A stretch of 64,000 nucleotides of DNA from Dickeya oryzae. Lineage in GTDB: Bacteria; Pseudomonadota; Gammaproteobacteria; Enterobacterales; Enterobacteriaceae. A program made the position numbers and the translations under genes. How positions within the stretch are numbered: the first letter of the stretch is position 1; the number at the start of each line of letters is the position of its first letter. The stretch spans positions 434,001 to 498,000 of the forward strand of contig NZ_ML762921.1 of assembly GCF_009372235.1 (NCBI RefSeq), given 5' to 3'. Positions 7,650 through 18,100 of the stretch are shown here, in pieces. Below the pieces are notes generated by a model, which was not told the DNA's origin, ran no database searches, and saw only the letters and a list, made by a program, of their open reading frames with translations.

Positions 7650-9569
7650 TCACGCTTTCAACTGTGACAACAGGTATTCAAGCGATCTCATCCCGTCACC
7701 GAACTGGTTCAATATATAGCCATGCTGGCAATCAATCCCTTTCGAATACTTCAGAAAGTTAGACAAACTGCCTGTCGCCGATACATCAATAAAAAAGTGG
7801 TCCTTCATTGCCGTAAACGTCGAGTGGGCAAGGGCAGAAAAGTCAACTTTGTCTCTGACAACCTGCCATAAATACGCATGCGCATCGGCTGGTTGTAATG
7901 AACCGACAGACCGCCCCAATGCAGACGAATATATCGGAATGGCTGGAGTAAAGACCGGCGTGTTGTGCAGCAATGTCTGATAGGCGGGCTTTACCGCTTC
8001 GATCGCCTGTGAATGAAAGCCGTAGCGAACCGGCAGTGCGACCGACAGAATGCCTTTATCAGCCAGCCTCTGTTTAACGTCCGTTATGGCGGCGAGTTCC
8101 CCGGAAATGAAGAAATTATTGTCGAAATTCACTCCAGCCAGCGTGCAACGGGAAAAAACATCCGCGCAGCGATAGAAAATGTCCGGTGAGGCCAGCACCA
8201 CGACCAAACCACCTTCAGGGGCAGACTGAACCAGCAAACGCGCCTGCTCAACGACCAACCGAAGCGCATCGTCCAGCCGGAGCATACCGGCAACAGCGGC
8301 AGCAATGTACTCACCCAAACTGTGGCCGACAACGGCAGTAGGCTGGATACCTCGGGCAATCAACATCTGCGTCAGGCTGTATCCCAAACAAAATAGCGCC
8401 GGATGGGTATAGCGAATATCATCAAACTTATCCCCAGAATCGTTTTCACCATAGAGTTTTTCCAACAGATTCACGCCACTGAGCATATGGACTTTGTGAC
8501 AAAGGCTGTCCATCGTCTGTCGGAAATGCCCATCACTATGGTAAAAAACCCGTCCCATCTGATAGTACTGACTCCCCTGACCGGCATACATGAACACACA
8601 CGGGTGTGGCGTTACTGCTATCGGTCCGGTTGACTGATTCTGCATCGGCCTGACCTCCTGACCCGTTGTGGACTCAGGAGAAAATAACGTTGCAGAATGC
8701 GCTTCACCACTCGGCATTGGATCGGCGGCAATACGTTGGTGGAGTTTCGTTAGTACATCGCCGGGGCCGATTTCCATGAAATCATCATAGCCTTGAGCCA
8801 GCAGCCAGGAGATCGATTCATACCAACGAACCGGGCTGGAAATTTGCCGGGTCAACAGTGTCTGGTACCCCGTGGAGGGATAAGCCCTGGCCGTGACATT
8901 AGACATCACGGGAACAGACAAGGGATGAAAAGTAAACTCAGCCAGGAAATCGGCAAATTCCCGCTCAATGTCCACCATGCAGCGGGAATGGAACGCCGCG
9001 CTGACATTCAATTGGACAAAGCGTGCGCCGGCATCGAGAAAACGCTGTTCCAACTCCGGTGCCAGCACTTCGTCATAATTCCCCGAGATAATGCACTGCT
9101 GGCGGGAGTTGATATTGGCTATATCCACATGCTGAAAGCCGCTGTCGGCCAAAATACGTTCAACCTCATCCAGATTAATTTCCAGCAATGCAGCCATTGC
9201 CCCCTTCGGAGCCTGGCTCATCAGTTGAGCACGTTTTTGTACCAGTTGAAGCCCGGAAATAAAGTCAAAAGCGCCGGCAGCAAACAGCGCGTTGTATTCA
9301 CCCAGACTGTGTCCGGCCAGAAAATCCGGCGGTACCGCTCCACGGGCCTTGCGCTCCAGATAGGTCAGCGCATTCACGGTATACAATGCCGGTTGGGTAT
9401 ACTGAGTCTGGTTGAGAACTCGCTGAGGATCTTTCACGCAAAGGTTGACAATGTCATACCCGAGAACCTGATTGGCCTGAGCAACCAGCTCTGGGTAGTG
9501 ATCGAATAGGTCATAACCCATTGTACGATATTGCGAGCCCTGCCCAGGAAAGGTATAGACTGTCTTCAT
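7650..9569 (-). CDS. oocV: Tandem acyltransferase / acyl hydrolase (AT-AH) didomain
   Basis: The protein has 639 residues and two AT-fold domains. The first (~1-290) has FPGQGSQ, GHSLGE and SAAFHS, like the malonyl-loading trans-ATs. The second (~325-635) has YAGQGSQ, GHSLGE and the variant YGFHS. In trans-AT clusters the second kind usually belongs to the acyl-hydrolase (proofreading) branch, which removes stalled acyl groups from ACPs. That is an inference from the YGFHS motif. Many related proteins carry a third, C-terminal enoyl reductase domain (PksE-like). Here that domain is absent and encoded separately just upstream as oocU. The gene lies 132 bases after oocU and 68 bases before oocW. 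Confidence 0.85.
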   Translation of the reverse strand: MKTVYTFPGQGSQYRTMGYDLFDHYPELVAQANQVLGYDIVNLCVKDPQRVLNQTQYTQPALYTVNALTYLERKARGAVPPDFLAGHSLGEYNALFAAGAFDFISGLQLVQKRAQLMSQAPKGAMAALLEINLDEVERILADSGFQHVDIANINSRQQCIISGNYDEVLAPELEQRFLDAGARFVQLNVSAAFHSRCMVDIEREFADFLAEFTFHPLSVPVMSNVTARAYPSTGYQTLLTRQISSPVRWYESISWLLAQGYDDFMEIGPGDVLTKLHQRIAADPMPSGEAHSATLFSPESTTGQEVRPMQNQSTGPIAVTPHPCVFMYAGQGSQYYQMGRVFYHSDGHFRQTMDSLCHKVHMLSGVNLLEKLYGENDSGDKFDDIRYTHPALFCLGYSLTQMLIARGIQPTAVVGHSLGEYIAAAVAGMLRLDDALRLVVEQARLLVQSAPEGGLVVVLASPDIFYRCADVFSRCTLAGVNFDNNFFISGELAAITDVKQRLADKGILSVALPVRYGFHSQAIEAVKPAYQTLLHNTPVFTPAIPIYSSALGRSVGSLQPADAHAYLWQVVRDKVDFSALAHSTFTAMKDHFFIDVSATGSLSNFLKYSKGIDCQHGYILNQFGDGMRSLEYLLSQLKA

Positions 9570-9701
9570 AAATTTCCCCGCTTTACTATTCTGTCATCGC
9601 TGCCATCAGGCCATCTCGGCCAGACCATCGTTTCTGTCGGCAGCTCACCGTTATCCGCCATCTGCACGCTGCACGAGCGGACACGTCTACTCAGAGTGTC
9701 A

Positions 9702-11147
9702 CTAAGAAGATAAAGAATGGCCTGCCATCAAACCGATTTGCCGTGACAACATCGATGCGGCTTCCTGCATCAACATTTCCCCAATTTCATCGACATGGCG
9801 AGCACGCCAGCTTTCATAGGCAGAGCCTTTCACCCACTGATTGAACGCGCCCAGAGCCGGCCCACAATGCACCTGATAATCGACTTTATTTTCCCGATCG
9901 CCAGCCAGCGCCAGGCGTGAGCTATAGGCAAAATACCAGCGGAATACCGCGGCCATTTTACGTTTGGGATGTTCTTCTATTTTCGCCAACATCTGGGGAC
10001 GGCTCGCCTGATAGTATTGCCTAACGTCTTGCCAGACATCGGATAGCGGACGTTTGAAGTACTTGTCTTCGAGCTGCCTGGTAATGACCTGCGGTATGGC
10101 TTCCAGCGAGTCATATTGCTGATAGAGCTGATAAAGTTTGTTAGCCCGTGATGGGAAAAATACACCGCGCCGGAGCACCTGAACTTTGGCACCCTGTTCA
10201 AACATATCTCCGGCCGGTGCATAGTCAGTATCCTGAATGTTGATGCTTTGCAGTAAATCCTTCACCTCATCGCTGGTTGCCGCTTCTACCGAACACTGAT
10301 TCACGGAACCGGTGACAATAAAATCAGCACCAAGCATAAAAGCAGCCATCACCGCTTCCGGCGTACCAATCCCCCCTGCGGCACCGATCCTGATCGGCTT
10401 TTGGTATCGCTGCCGAGCCGAAATATCCCGGCAAAGCCGGGAAATAGCCGGGAACAATACATAAGCATTCCCCTGATCGGTATGGCCTGCCGAATCCGAT
10501 TCGACACAGATATCCTGAGCCATCGGCACCAACGGAGCCAGCTCAGCCTCCTGCCCGGTAATCAACCCTTGCTGACATAACCGGGCAACCAGCTCAGGCG
10601 GTGCCGGGTGGGCAAAAATTTCAGCGACTTCGGGGCGTGACACTTTCGCCATCAGCGTATTGGGGATCACAATCTGCTGATCTCCCCCCCGATGAACGCC
10701 ACATAACCGGTAACGAACCAACGCCGGAGTCAGCGCAATATAGGCGGCCGCTTCAATAAAACGAATGCCGTGGGTCAGAAACAGCTCGACCCGCTGCATT
10801 TCCTTTTCAGGGAAATCATAATCTGCCAGCAAATTCATGCCGAAAGACTCACCGCTCAGATCAGATTGAATCCCTAGAATCGCGTCTTCCAGAACACGAA
10901 GACTCAAGCCTCCTGAGCCAAAAAAGCTCATCATTCCGGCCCGCGCCATCGCCACAACCAGCTTACGGGACGCAATCCCCTGATACATCGCTCCGCTGAC
11001 ATAGGCGTATTTAATCCCATAATCCTGACGAAACGCTGTGCTTCCCAACTGTTCGGCCTGAACACGCCGCCCTTGCAGGCTGTCGCCCCCTTGACGGGGG
11101 AGACTTACACCACGTTCAGCCAGTACCGTTTGTTCAAAATGTGTCAT
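9702..11147 (-). CDS. oocU: Trans-acting FMN-dependent enoyl reductase (PfaD family)
   Basis: This is a ~480-residue PfaD/nitronate-monooxygenase-like TIM barrel that reduces enoyl-ACP intermediates in trans. The phosphate-binding segment AAGGIGTPEAVMAAFMLGAD, followed by FIVTGSVNQC, is clear in the middle of the protein. A characteristic C-terminal helical part (YFKRPLSDVWQDVRQYYQAS) follows. The frame opens at an ATG at 11163-11165, but I prefer the in-frame ATG at 11145-11147. The purine-rich GGAGGCGAGGGAGAGG lies between the two and serves as its ribosome-binding site, whereas nothing suitable precedes the first ATG. No PKS domain in the window contains an integrated ER, so any full reduction must use this protein. 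Confidence 0.88.
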   Translation of the reverse strand: MTHFEQTVLAERGVSLPRQGGDSLQGRRVQAEQLGSTAFRQDYGIKYAYVSGAMYQGIASRKLVVAMARAGMMSFFGSGGLSLRVLEDAILGIQSDLSGESFGMNLLADYDFPEKEMQRVELFLTHGIRFIEAAAYIALTPALVRYRLCGVHRGGDQQIVIPNTLMAKVSRPEVAEIFAHPAPPELVARLCQQGLITGQEAELAPLVPMAQDICVESDSAGHTDQGNAYVLFPAISRLCRDISARQRYQKPIRIGAAGGIGTPEAVMAAFMLGADFIVTGSVNQCSVEAATSDEVKDLLQSINIQDTDYAPAGDMFEQGAKVQVLRRGVFFPSRANKLYQLYQQYDSLEAIPQVITRQLEDKYFKRPLSDVWQDVRQYYQASRPQMLAKIEEHPKRKMAAVFRWYFAYSSRLALAGDRENKVDYQVHCGPALGAFNQWVKGSAYESWRARHVDEIGEMLMQEAASMLSRQIGLMAGHSLSS

Positions 11148-11190
11148 CCTCTCCCTCGCCTCCATTCAGTCAGACCGGAAAGCATCGCCA

Positions 11191-12021
11191 CTAGAAAGCA
11201 GCATCGCCTTTCGTATCAAAGGAGGGATAGGCAGGGAAATCCCTTGTCGAAGGATATTTACTAAACGTCATCACCTCCCGACCATTGGTCAACACTGTCT
11301 GACCGCCACTCAGTTCGAACTCATAACTGACGTAACTTTGTCCTTCGCCCCAGAGTTTACTGTAAGTTCTGGTATTAAACGTCGTCCGCAAGCGGTCTGG
11401 CGAGATCGCCGCCAGCGCGTTCGACTCATAGTTGACAATGATTTCTCTCGTTTTCTGGAAATCACTGGTTGCCAGAATGTTGTAGCTCCCGTAGTACATC
11501 TGATTCAGCGGTGTCGCCGTTTCGCCACGATGGTTACCGGCCAGTGGGATGCCCCTACTATCGAGAACCGTAATGTAGAACCCCCCATCACGGACCACCC
11601 ACCCTTCGGAGGGCAGAACCATCCCGGCCAACGAATACAGCCGGTAATGGCCATCCGGGTTACCGGTATAAGGCTTCAACTCAATCCGGTTCTGTGCGAT
11701 CAACGCATTAACATCGATGCCGAATTCGCGATTAAAATAGCGAATCGCCTCTTCTCTTTTTTGCGCAACTTCGCTGCTACTCAGCCCCATAATATGGGTG
11801 TAGAAATAATCACTGGTGCATAACGTTCCCTGGCATCCCGATACGCCGGGAAATGGCTCAGTCTTCGTAATATCGAGAGCACCGGTTCCCATAAAAACCA
11901 GTACCTGCTTAAACCCCATCGGCTTAGGTAAAAAGCCGGCGGCATATGTATTGGATGCCATCAGCGCCAGAGAGAAAACAGCGATGGCAGCGGTCTTGCG
12001 TTTAAATGTATGTAACATCAT
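11191..12021 (-). CDS. oocT: Secreted protein of unknown function within the PKS operon
   Basis: The protein has 276 residues. The N-terminus MMLHTFKRKTAAIAVFSLAL leads into MASNTYAAGF, a clean Sec signal peptide with probable cleavage after TYA. AAGGAG lies 8 bases upstream of the start. The mature part (~250 residues) has a possible disulfide pair close together (CQGTLC) and no motif I recognise. It is rich in Tyr, Phe and Gly and looks like a single globular periplasmic or secreted domain. It sits between oocS and oocU with short spacers, so it should be co-expressed with the PKS. It corresponds in position to oocT. A role in export, maturation or self-protection is conceivable, but nothing in the sequence shows it. 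Confidence 0.7.
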   Translation of the reverse strand: MMLHTFKRKTAAIAVFSLALMASNTYAAGFLPKPMGFKQVLVFMGTGALDITKTEPFPGVSGCQGTLCTSDYFYTHIMGLSSSEVAQKREEAIRYFNREFGIDVNALIAQNRIELKPYTGNPDGHYRLYSLAGMVLPSEGWVVRDGGFYITVLDSRGIPLAGNHRGETATPLNQMYYGSYNILATSDFQKTREIIVNYESNALAAISPDRLRTTFNTRTYSKLWGEGQSYVSYEFELSGGQTVLTNGREVMTFSKYPSTRDFPAYPSFDTKGDAAF

Positions 12022-12102
12022 AGGTAAGCTCCTTTTTGCTTTTAAGTCATAACTAGCGGGTTAGTTATAAATAGTCTTTTAGTTCCTCAAGACTCTCGAA
12101 CG

Positions 12103-15100
12103 TTAAACATCTAAGACCGTCAAGGCCGATATATCTTCTGGCAACAAACGTTCTGCCAGCATTATCGGGACAGGAATATCCTCCACTTTCAACTCTGGCT
12201 GTTCCACCATCATGTCCAGTAAGACCAGCACGTGGTCGACAAGCCGTGAGATCAGATCCGGTGAAAAATGACGACGGTCATAGATAAACGGCAGGCTCAG
12301 CTTTCCGTGAGTTTTCAGCAAACCTACCCACAGTGGTGCGACGGGTTCCCTTTCGTCCAGAGACATAGGCAGCAATCTTTGAGCGAAAGTCGTCACGTCG
12401 ACAAAGGTATCCCGGTCATTGCTATCAACAGCAAGGCTGCCCAACAGGGTGTGGTCGTGAGCATCCCCCCCTTCAGGGGCGAGTTGTTGATGCAGTGCAA
12501 CAAAATCAAAGTGCTTATATTGCTGCACTTGCAACAGTGCTTCGTCATACACACGCCACACGTGCCGCAGGCTGAAGTGAGGTTGCAGCGTTAGCACCAG
12601 CGGAACCGACGAAGAGAAGTCACCGTAAACCGATTCAAATTCATATCGATCCCTGAGGTTATACGCCATCTGGATCGGCATATTTTCTCCGGTGATCCGA
12701 TACATTAACGTCGCCAGAGCACAGGTGACGAGTTGTGTGAGCGTGGTATTTTGGCGACGATTTGATGACTGCAACCGTTCAAGCCTCTCATCGGAGATAT
12801 CCAGAGAATAGGTACCCGCTTTTTCCAGCTTCCCGTACTGTTCATCCGGGCTGCTGCTCCGTGCGATGTGTTTATCCTGCAGCGTAAAAGACGCCCGTTT
12901 GCCATGTAACTTGCTCAACCAATACCGGGTCGCTGTCTCCTTATGTTCCCCGAACTGACTCAACGCAAAATGTGCATATTCAGCCAACGGTTTGGGGCAA
13001 TAAAAATCGATGCCGCTGCGCAGTGCATCATAGCGATGACAGAGCTCTTGCAGGAACATGAACAAGGTAAAACCATCAGCATGGAAATGGTGCGTAACAA
13101 AGTAAACCGCGCCCAGATCGGCACCATTATGGGCAAGATACAGCTCAAACATCGGCATCCGATCCGCCTGGAACAACGTCGTATTGACCGATTTCTGCAA
13201 GCCGGCGAATGTCTGTTCAAACGTTTCTCTATCAGAAATATAAGGCCAACAGACTTCCCTGCATTCCAGCGTTAAGGCATCGTGAACAACCTGAGCCCAT
13301 TGTTGACCCACACGTTCAGCACCGGTTCTTAGAATGGCGTGATGGCGGACCATATCGTTCAACGCCTGATTCAGCAATGACAGGTCAACCGGCATATCTA
13401 TCCAAAAACCCTGACCGATATTAAAGGTAGAGCGCTTTTTCACCTCGCTCTCATGCAGAATAAATGCCTGAATGTGGCTGACCGGATAGTAGCGAACCCC
13501 GGTCTCTAAACACGACCATAAGCAATCAGGACGGTTCACACGATCAAGCCGATCCCCGGCACGCCGGGCGTTTCGGTAGAACTCAAAACGAAGACCTGTC
13601 GCGTCTTTCCAGACACCGATTCCCTGCGCTAACAGCAGGCTTAATTCAGTACGGCCCAACGTCATATCGGCTACAGGCACTGCCGCCAAAGATAAGGCCA
13701 GTGAGACCGACTGAATAAATGTCGGGCAATTCTCCGACCTATCCTTGAGGGAAACGCGCGCCGACGCGGAGGCAGACGGATAATACGTAGAGCGCGAGGG
13801 ATCGTGAGCGGAATTGCGTGGACGATGGGCAATCTCCCCGGCAATCAACCGAAGCGATGCCTTCGTCAGCAAATAGGCATCAAACTCAGTCGCAAAAGTG
13901 GCATTGATCCGGTTTAACAGACGGAGTCCCAACAATGAGTCGATACCGTAGCGGGTTACCGGTTCATCCAGATCAATTTCAGCGACAGACAAACCGGCCA
14001 GTTCCGCCAGCATACCGGTCAGTTGTTGCGCGATGTGTTGTGGTGCTGTCTGTTGTGATTCTGTCTGTTGCGTCGTTTGGAGGTCGGTTGCCTCTCGGCG
14101 TAACGCCCCGACAGGTTCCTCCCGGATAGCTCCGGCCCAGCACAAACGTTTGTCAAAAGGATATCCCGGCAGCGATAACGGGAATTTTTCCGCCGCAGAA
14201 TAAGCCTGCTCCATACGGATTTCCGCATTGAAGTCAGGAGAGAAGAAGTCGACACCATTGACATATAACCGGGCCAGAGCCAACAGATTATCACGGTCTG
14301 TCGGCGCGTGAATCGCCTGACGCACGTGGGCAACCGCAGACGATGCTTCATTCCCGGCTAATGACTGATGGCCTGAACTGACTTTGCCCCGATAACCGTT
14401 GTCCGCCGGAGTCAATGCCGCCCCGGTTATTACCCAGTCCAGAAAATCGTACAATGCCCTGACGTCAGAAACCACGCAGGCACACCGATATGAGAAATGA
14501 CTACGACGCAACAATAGGTTTGCTGACAGTTGTTTCAGATCCACCCCTTGCTGAGCCCGCACAACATCTTGCAGATCCCGGCAGCGTTGCAGCAAAGCGT
14601 TGTCACTCTTTCCAGACAGCACAATACACACCGGCTGTTTACCGCCGTGCGCCGGTGATGCTCCTTGTAGCGATAATGGACTCGCAGAGAGATTGTCTGG
14701 CGACCATTCCCGCCCTTCCCCGTTTGGGTGAGGTTCAGCGACAACAAGGTGAACATTGATCCCCGTCGCCCCTAACGAGCTAATCGCAGCACGCCGCACC
14801 TGTCCGGGATCCACCGTCCAGGGTACCGTTTTCGCATTGATATAAAATGGACTGTGTTCCAGCGGTAGCAAAGCGTCCCGGTCTTGCGTATTCGGCGTTC
14901 CGGGAATGGCCCGATGCCTGAGCGCTAACAGCACTTTGAAGAGATGATTCATCCCCGCGCTGTGGAAAGCATGGCCGATGTTGTTCTCAACACTCCCCAG
15001 AGCACAGTATGGCTGCCCGTCAGATGAAATCTCCCCGCCATGCTGCCGAAAGACGTTGGTCAACGCGCTAATTTCTGCGGCGTCTGCCGCAGGCATCCCG

Positions 15101-18100
15101 GCCGCATGAGCCTCAACCAGAGTGATACGCGCCGGATTAACATCAAACCGTTGATATATATCAGATAATAGCGCTTCCTGCGCACTGGTGCTCGGTGCCA
15201 TAATCCCATTGGTTTTCCCGTTGTGATTGCTGCCCCAGGCTTCAATCACCCCATGAATTCTGTCGCCATCTGCCAGTGCCTGCTGCAACGGTTTGAGAAT
15301 CACAACGCCAACAGATTCTCCGGGCATCATGCCCGTAGCCTGTGCTGAAAATGCACAACCACGGTCAGCCGAAGACAACAGCCCAAGACGGGAAGAACTG
15401 AGCAACATATTCGGCGTGGAATAGATCAGGGCACCACCGGCAATCGCCACCTCACACTGGCCCAACACCAGGTGATCACAAGCCTGAGCGACGGCCAACA
15501 GCGAAGAAGCACACCCTGCCTCGACCGTCAGACAAGGCCCTTTCAGGTTGAGGCTGTAAGAGACTCGCCCAGGTACCTGAGACAAGGTAATATTCGGCGC
15601 AAAATGTTCTCCCTGAGCAAAACGCAGCGAATAGTCTCCCCCGCTACCACAGAAAACCCCCCAACGTTTGCCGGACAACGTTTCTGGAATCATCCCTGCA
15701 TCTTCAATGGCTTTCCAGCTTTCCTGTAAAAACAAACGTTCACAGGGATCTAACATTGCTGCTTCGTGCGGCGATATCTGAAAAAACAGCGGGTCGAAGT
15801 GTTCGACATCCGAGAGAAAACCGCCATAGCCAGCATACTCACCCTCATTTTCCGGGCTAATGGACCAGCCGCGACTCTCCGGCGGTGGCGTAAACGCCGA
15901 TTGGCCTTGTTCGAGCAGATGCCAGAAGTCATCGGGATTTTTCGCCCCGGGAAACTGCCCGGACATGCCGATAATCGCGATAGGCTCCCGGCCTTCCCCA
16001 CGCGGCTTCACGGCCCGCTTTACGCTTTCATTCGGTGTGGTTTGCCCCGTGGATCGGCCCCGATACACTGCCCGACAGCGTGCCGAAATCATGTCAACAC
16101 TCTCGCGTTCCGATAAGAGATGAAAATGATCCCTGGCGTGGGTGCGAAGTACCTGAACCCCCGGTAAATAGTGTAGCCACCGCTGACAATGGCTTTCATC
16201 GTGCGTCAACTCTTCACCCAGCACATGGCGATTATTTTCAGCCAGCGCCGACAACGTATTGTAGTTCTCTGGCCGGTCACCGTATGACGGTGTAATCGTC
16301 ATGTAGTGCAGATCAATATCCAGGGCATTCGGTAACGCCTCCACCGAATAGGCTGCCATCGCGTCGCGGTTGTGTTTAAGGATTTGAGCCATATTCTCAA
16401 TTTTTTCCTTCACAACCGACAACGGCTGCTTCACGCCTTTTTTCAGGCACCCTTCAGCCAGCCATGTCACCTGTTTATCTGCATCAACGCGCCTTAATTC
16501 CTGTTCGGTGTAGGCAATCGTTTCAAACGCTATCTGACCTGATGCCAGCACGTCACTCATGCTGTAGTGCAAAAAGAAGTTCGCACTCATCAGTAATGCA
16601 TCTCGATAATAAAACGGTGATGACACGTGATGGTTATCCGGCTGCGGAAACGGCGGTTCCAGCAGAATCAGACTCGACACCCTGAGCCCTGCCAGTTGCA
16701 ACTGCCGGGCCATTTCATAGGCGATGATGCCACCCATTGAATACCCCGCCAGTTCGTATGGCCCGGTCGCATTACTGGCTCGCATGATGTCAATATAGTA
16801 ACGCGCCATGCTTTCGATGCTGTCGAGCGGCGGGAACCGGGTAAGAAATCCGCGCGACTGAATGCCCCAGATGGCGTAGTCGTCTGCCAGATTTTCGGCA
16901 ATCTTCAGATACACCCCCGTCGAGCCGGTGAGCGGATGAATCCAGAACCGTGAACATTCGGGCGCGGACACCTCGTTGATGTGCCTGTCCCGTAGTGATT
17001 TGCTAAGAGGAATACACTCTGGATACCGTCTCAACCACGCACTTAGTCCGGCTGTTTTTTTATTGGACATCTCCTGCGGATAATCAGCCCCTTGTTTCTC
17101 GACCGCATCGTGGGCGATCACCGATGCCGCCACTGCGTTTGCCTGCTGGTCGTGCGGCGGGGGCGGCAACAGGTTGCCAAGATATAAAGACAGCGCATCA
17201 ATGCTTGGGTAGTCAAAAATGGCTTTGATCGTCAACCCAGCCGCAAACGCCTGGTTCACGGCTTCAATAAAGCCAACCGCATTGATTGAATTAAGCCCCA
17301 ACTCGGTAAACAGTTGATGGTTCTCGATTTCGCTCTCTTCAAAATAGAGCGTTTGCACCAGTAAAGCGCGAACCTGACGGGTGATAGCATCAAGCGGTGA
17401 TGTGCCGCCTGTATTCATCGCAGCATCGCCCGGTATCATCACCTGTTTCTCACCGCTACCCGTAGACTGGGTCTGCGTGGTGACCTCGGCAGGGGGAAGA
17501 TGGGCCCAGTAGCGTTTGCCCTGAAACGGGTAGACCGGCAGACTTATCCGTTGCGGTACTGTCTGTTGCAGCGAGAATGTCTCACGGTATAAATCAAACC
17601 ACTCCACATTGACGCCATTAACCCATGCATCCGCCAGCTCCTGCCATTGTCCTGTAGCTATCCATCCCTGAATCTGGGCAAGCTGTACCGGAGAGTTCCC
17701 ATCATCCCATTCATGCTCTGTTGCCCACCCGGTACCCTCATCATGGCGTTGTCCGCCATGATGATAATAAGCGCCGGGCGCAATCTCGCCGCGAACAAAC
17801 CACGCTAATTGTTCACGCAATTCCGTAATATCAGACACCACAAAAGCGACGCGTTTTGTCATCGCATCTCGCCCGGTTTGCAGGCTATAGGCCAGTTGAT
17901 CAAGCCGCGTTGCCGGGTGACGTTGCAGGAACTGCACAAATGCCTGAGCATAGGCTTGCAGCGCGGCAGTCGTTTTCGCCGAAAGAGGAACGATCGCCGG
18001 GCGGGTGGCGATGCCCGACGGACGCAAAACGCGCCCTTGTAGCGCATGAATATCTGCGCCCTTCAACGCGTCGGAGTCGTCGGCAATATATTCTTCAATC

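Noticed and set aside
8793-9509. Plus-strand frame of 238 codons opposite oocV
   Set aside because: The minus strand encodes an AT with all catalytic motifs. The antisense frame is a by-product of codon bias.
12049-12068. Hairpin ATAACTA-GCGGGT-TAGTTAT between oocS and oocT as a terminator
   Set aside because: The stem is AT-rich and weak and has no T-run after it, so it is unlikely to stop transcription within the operon.
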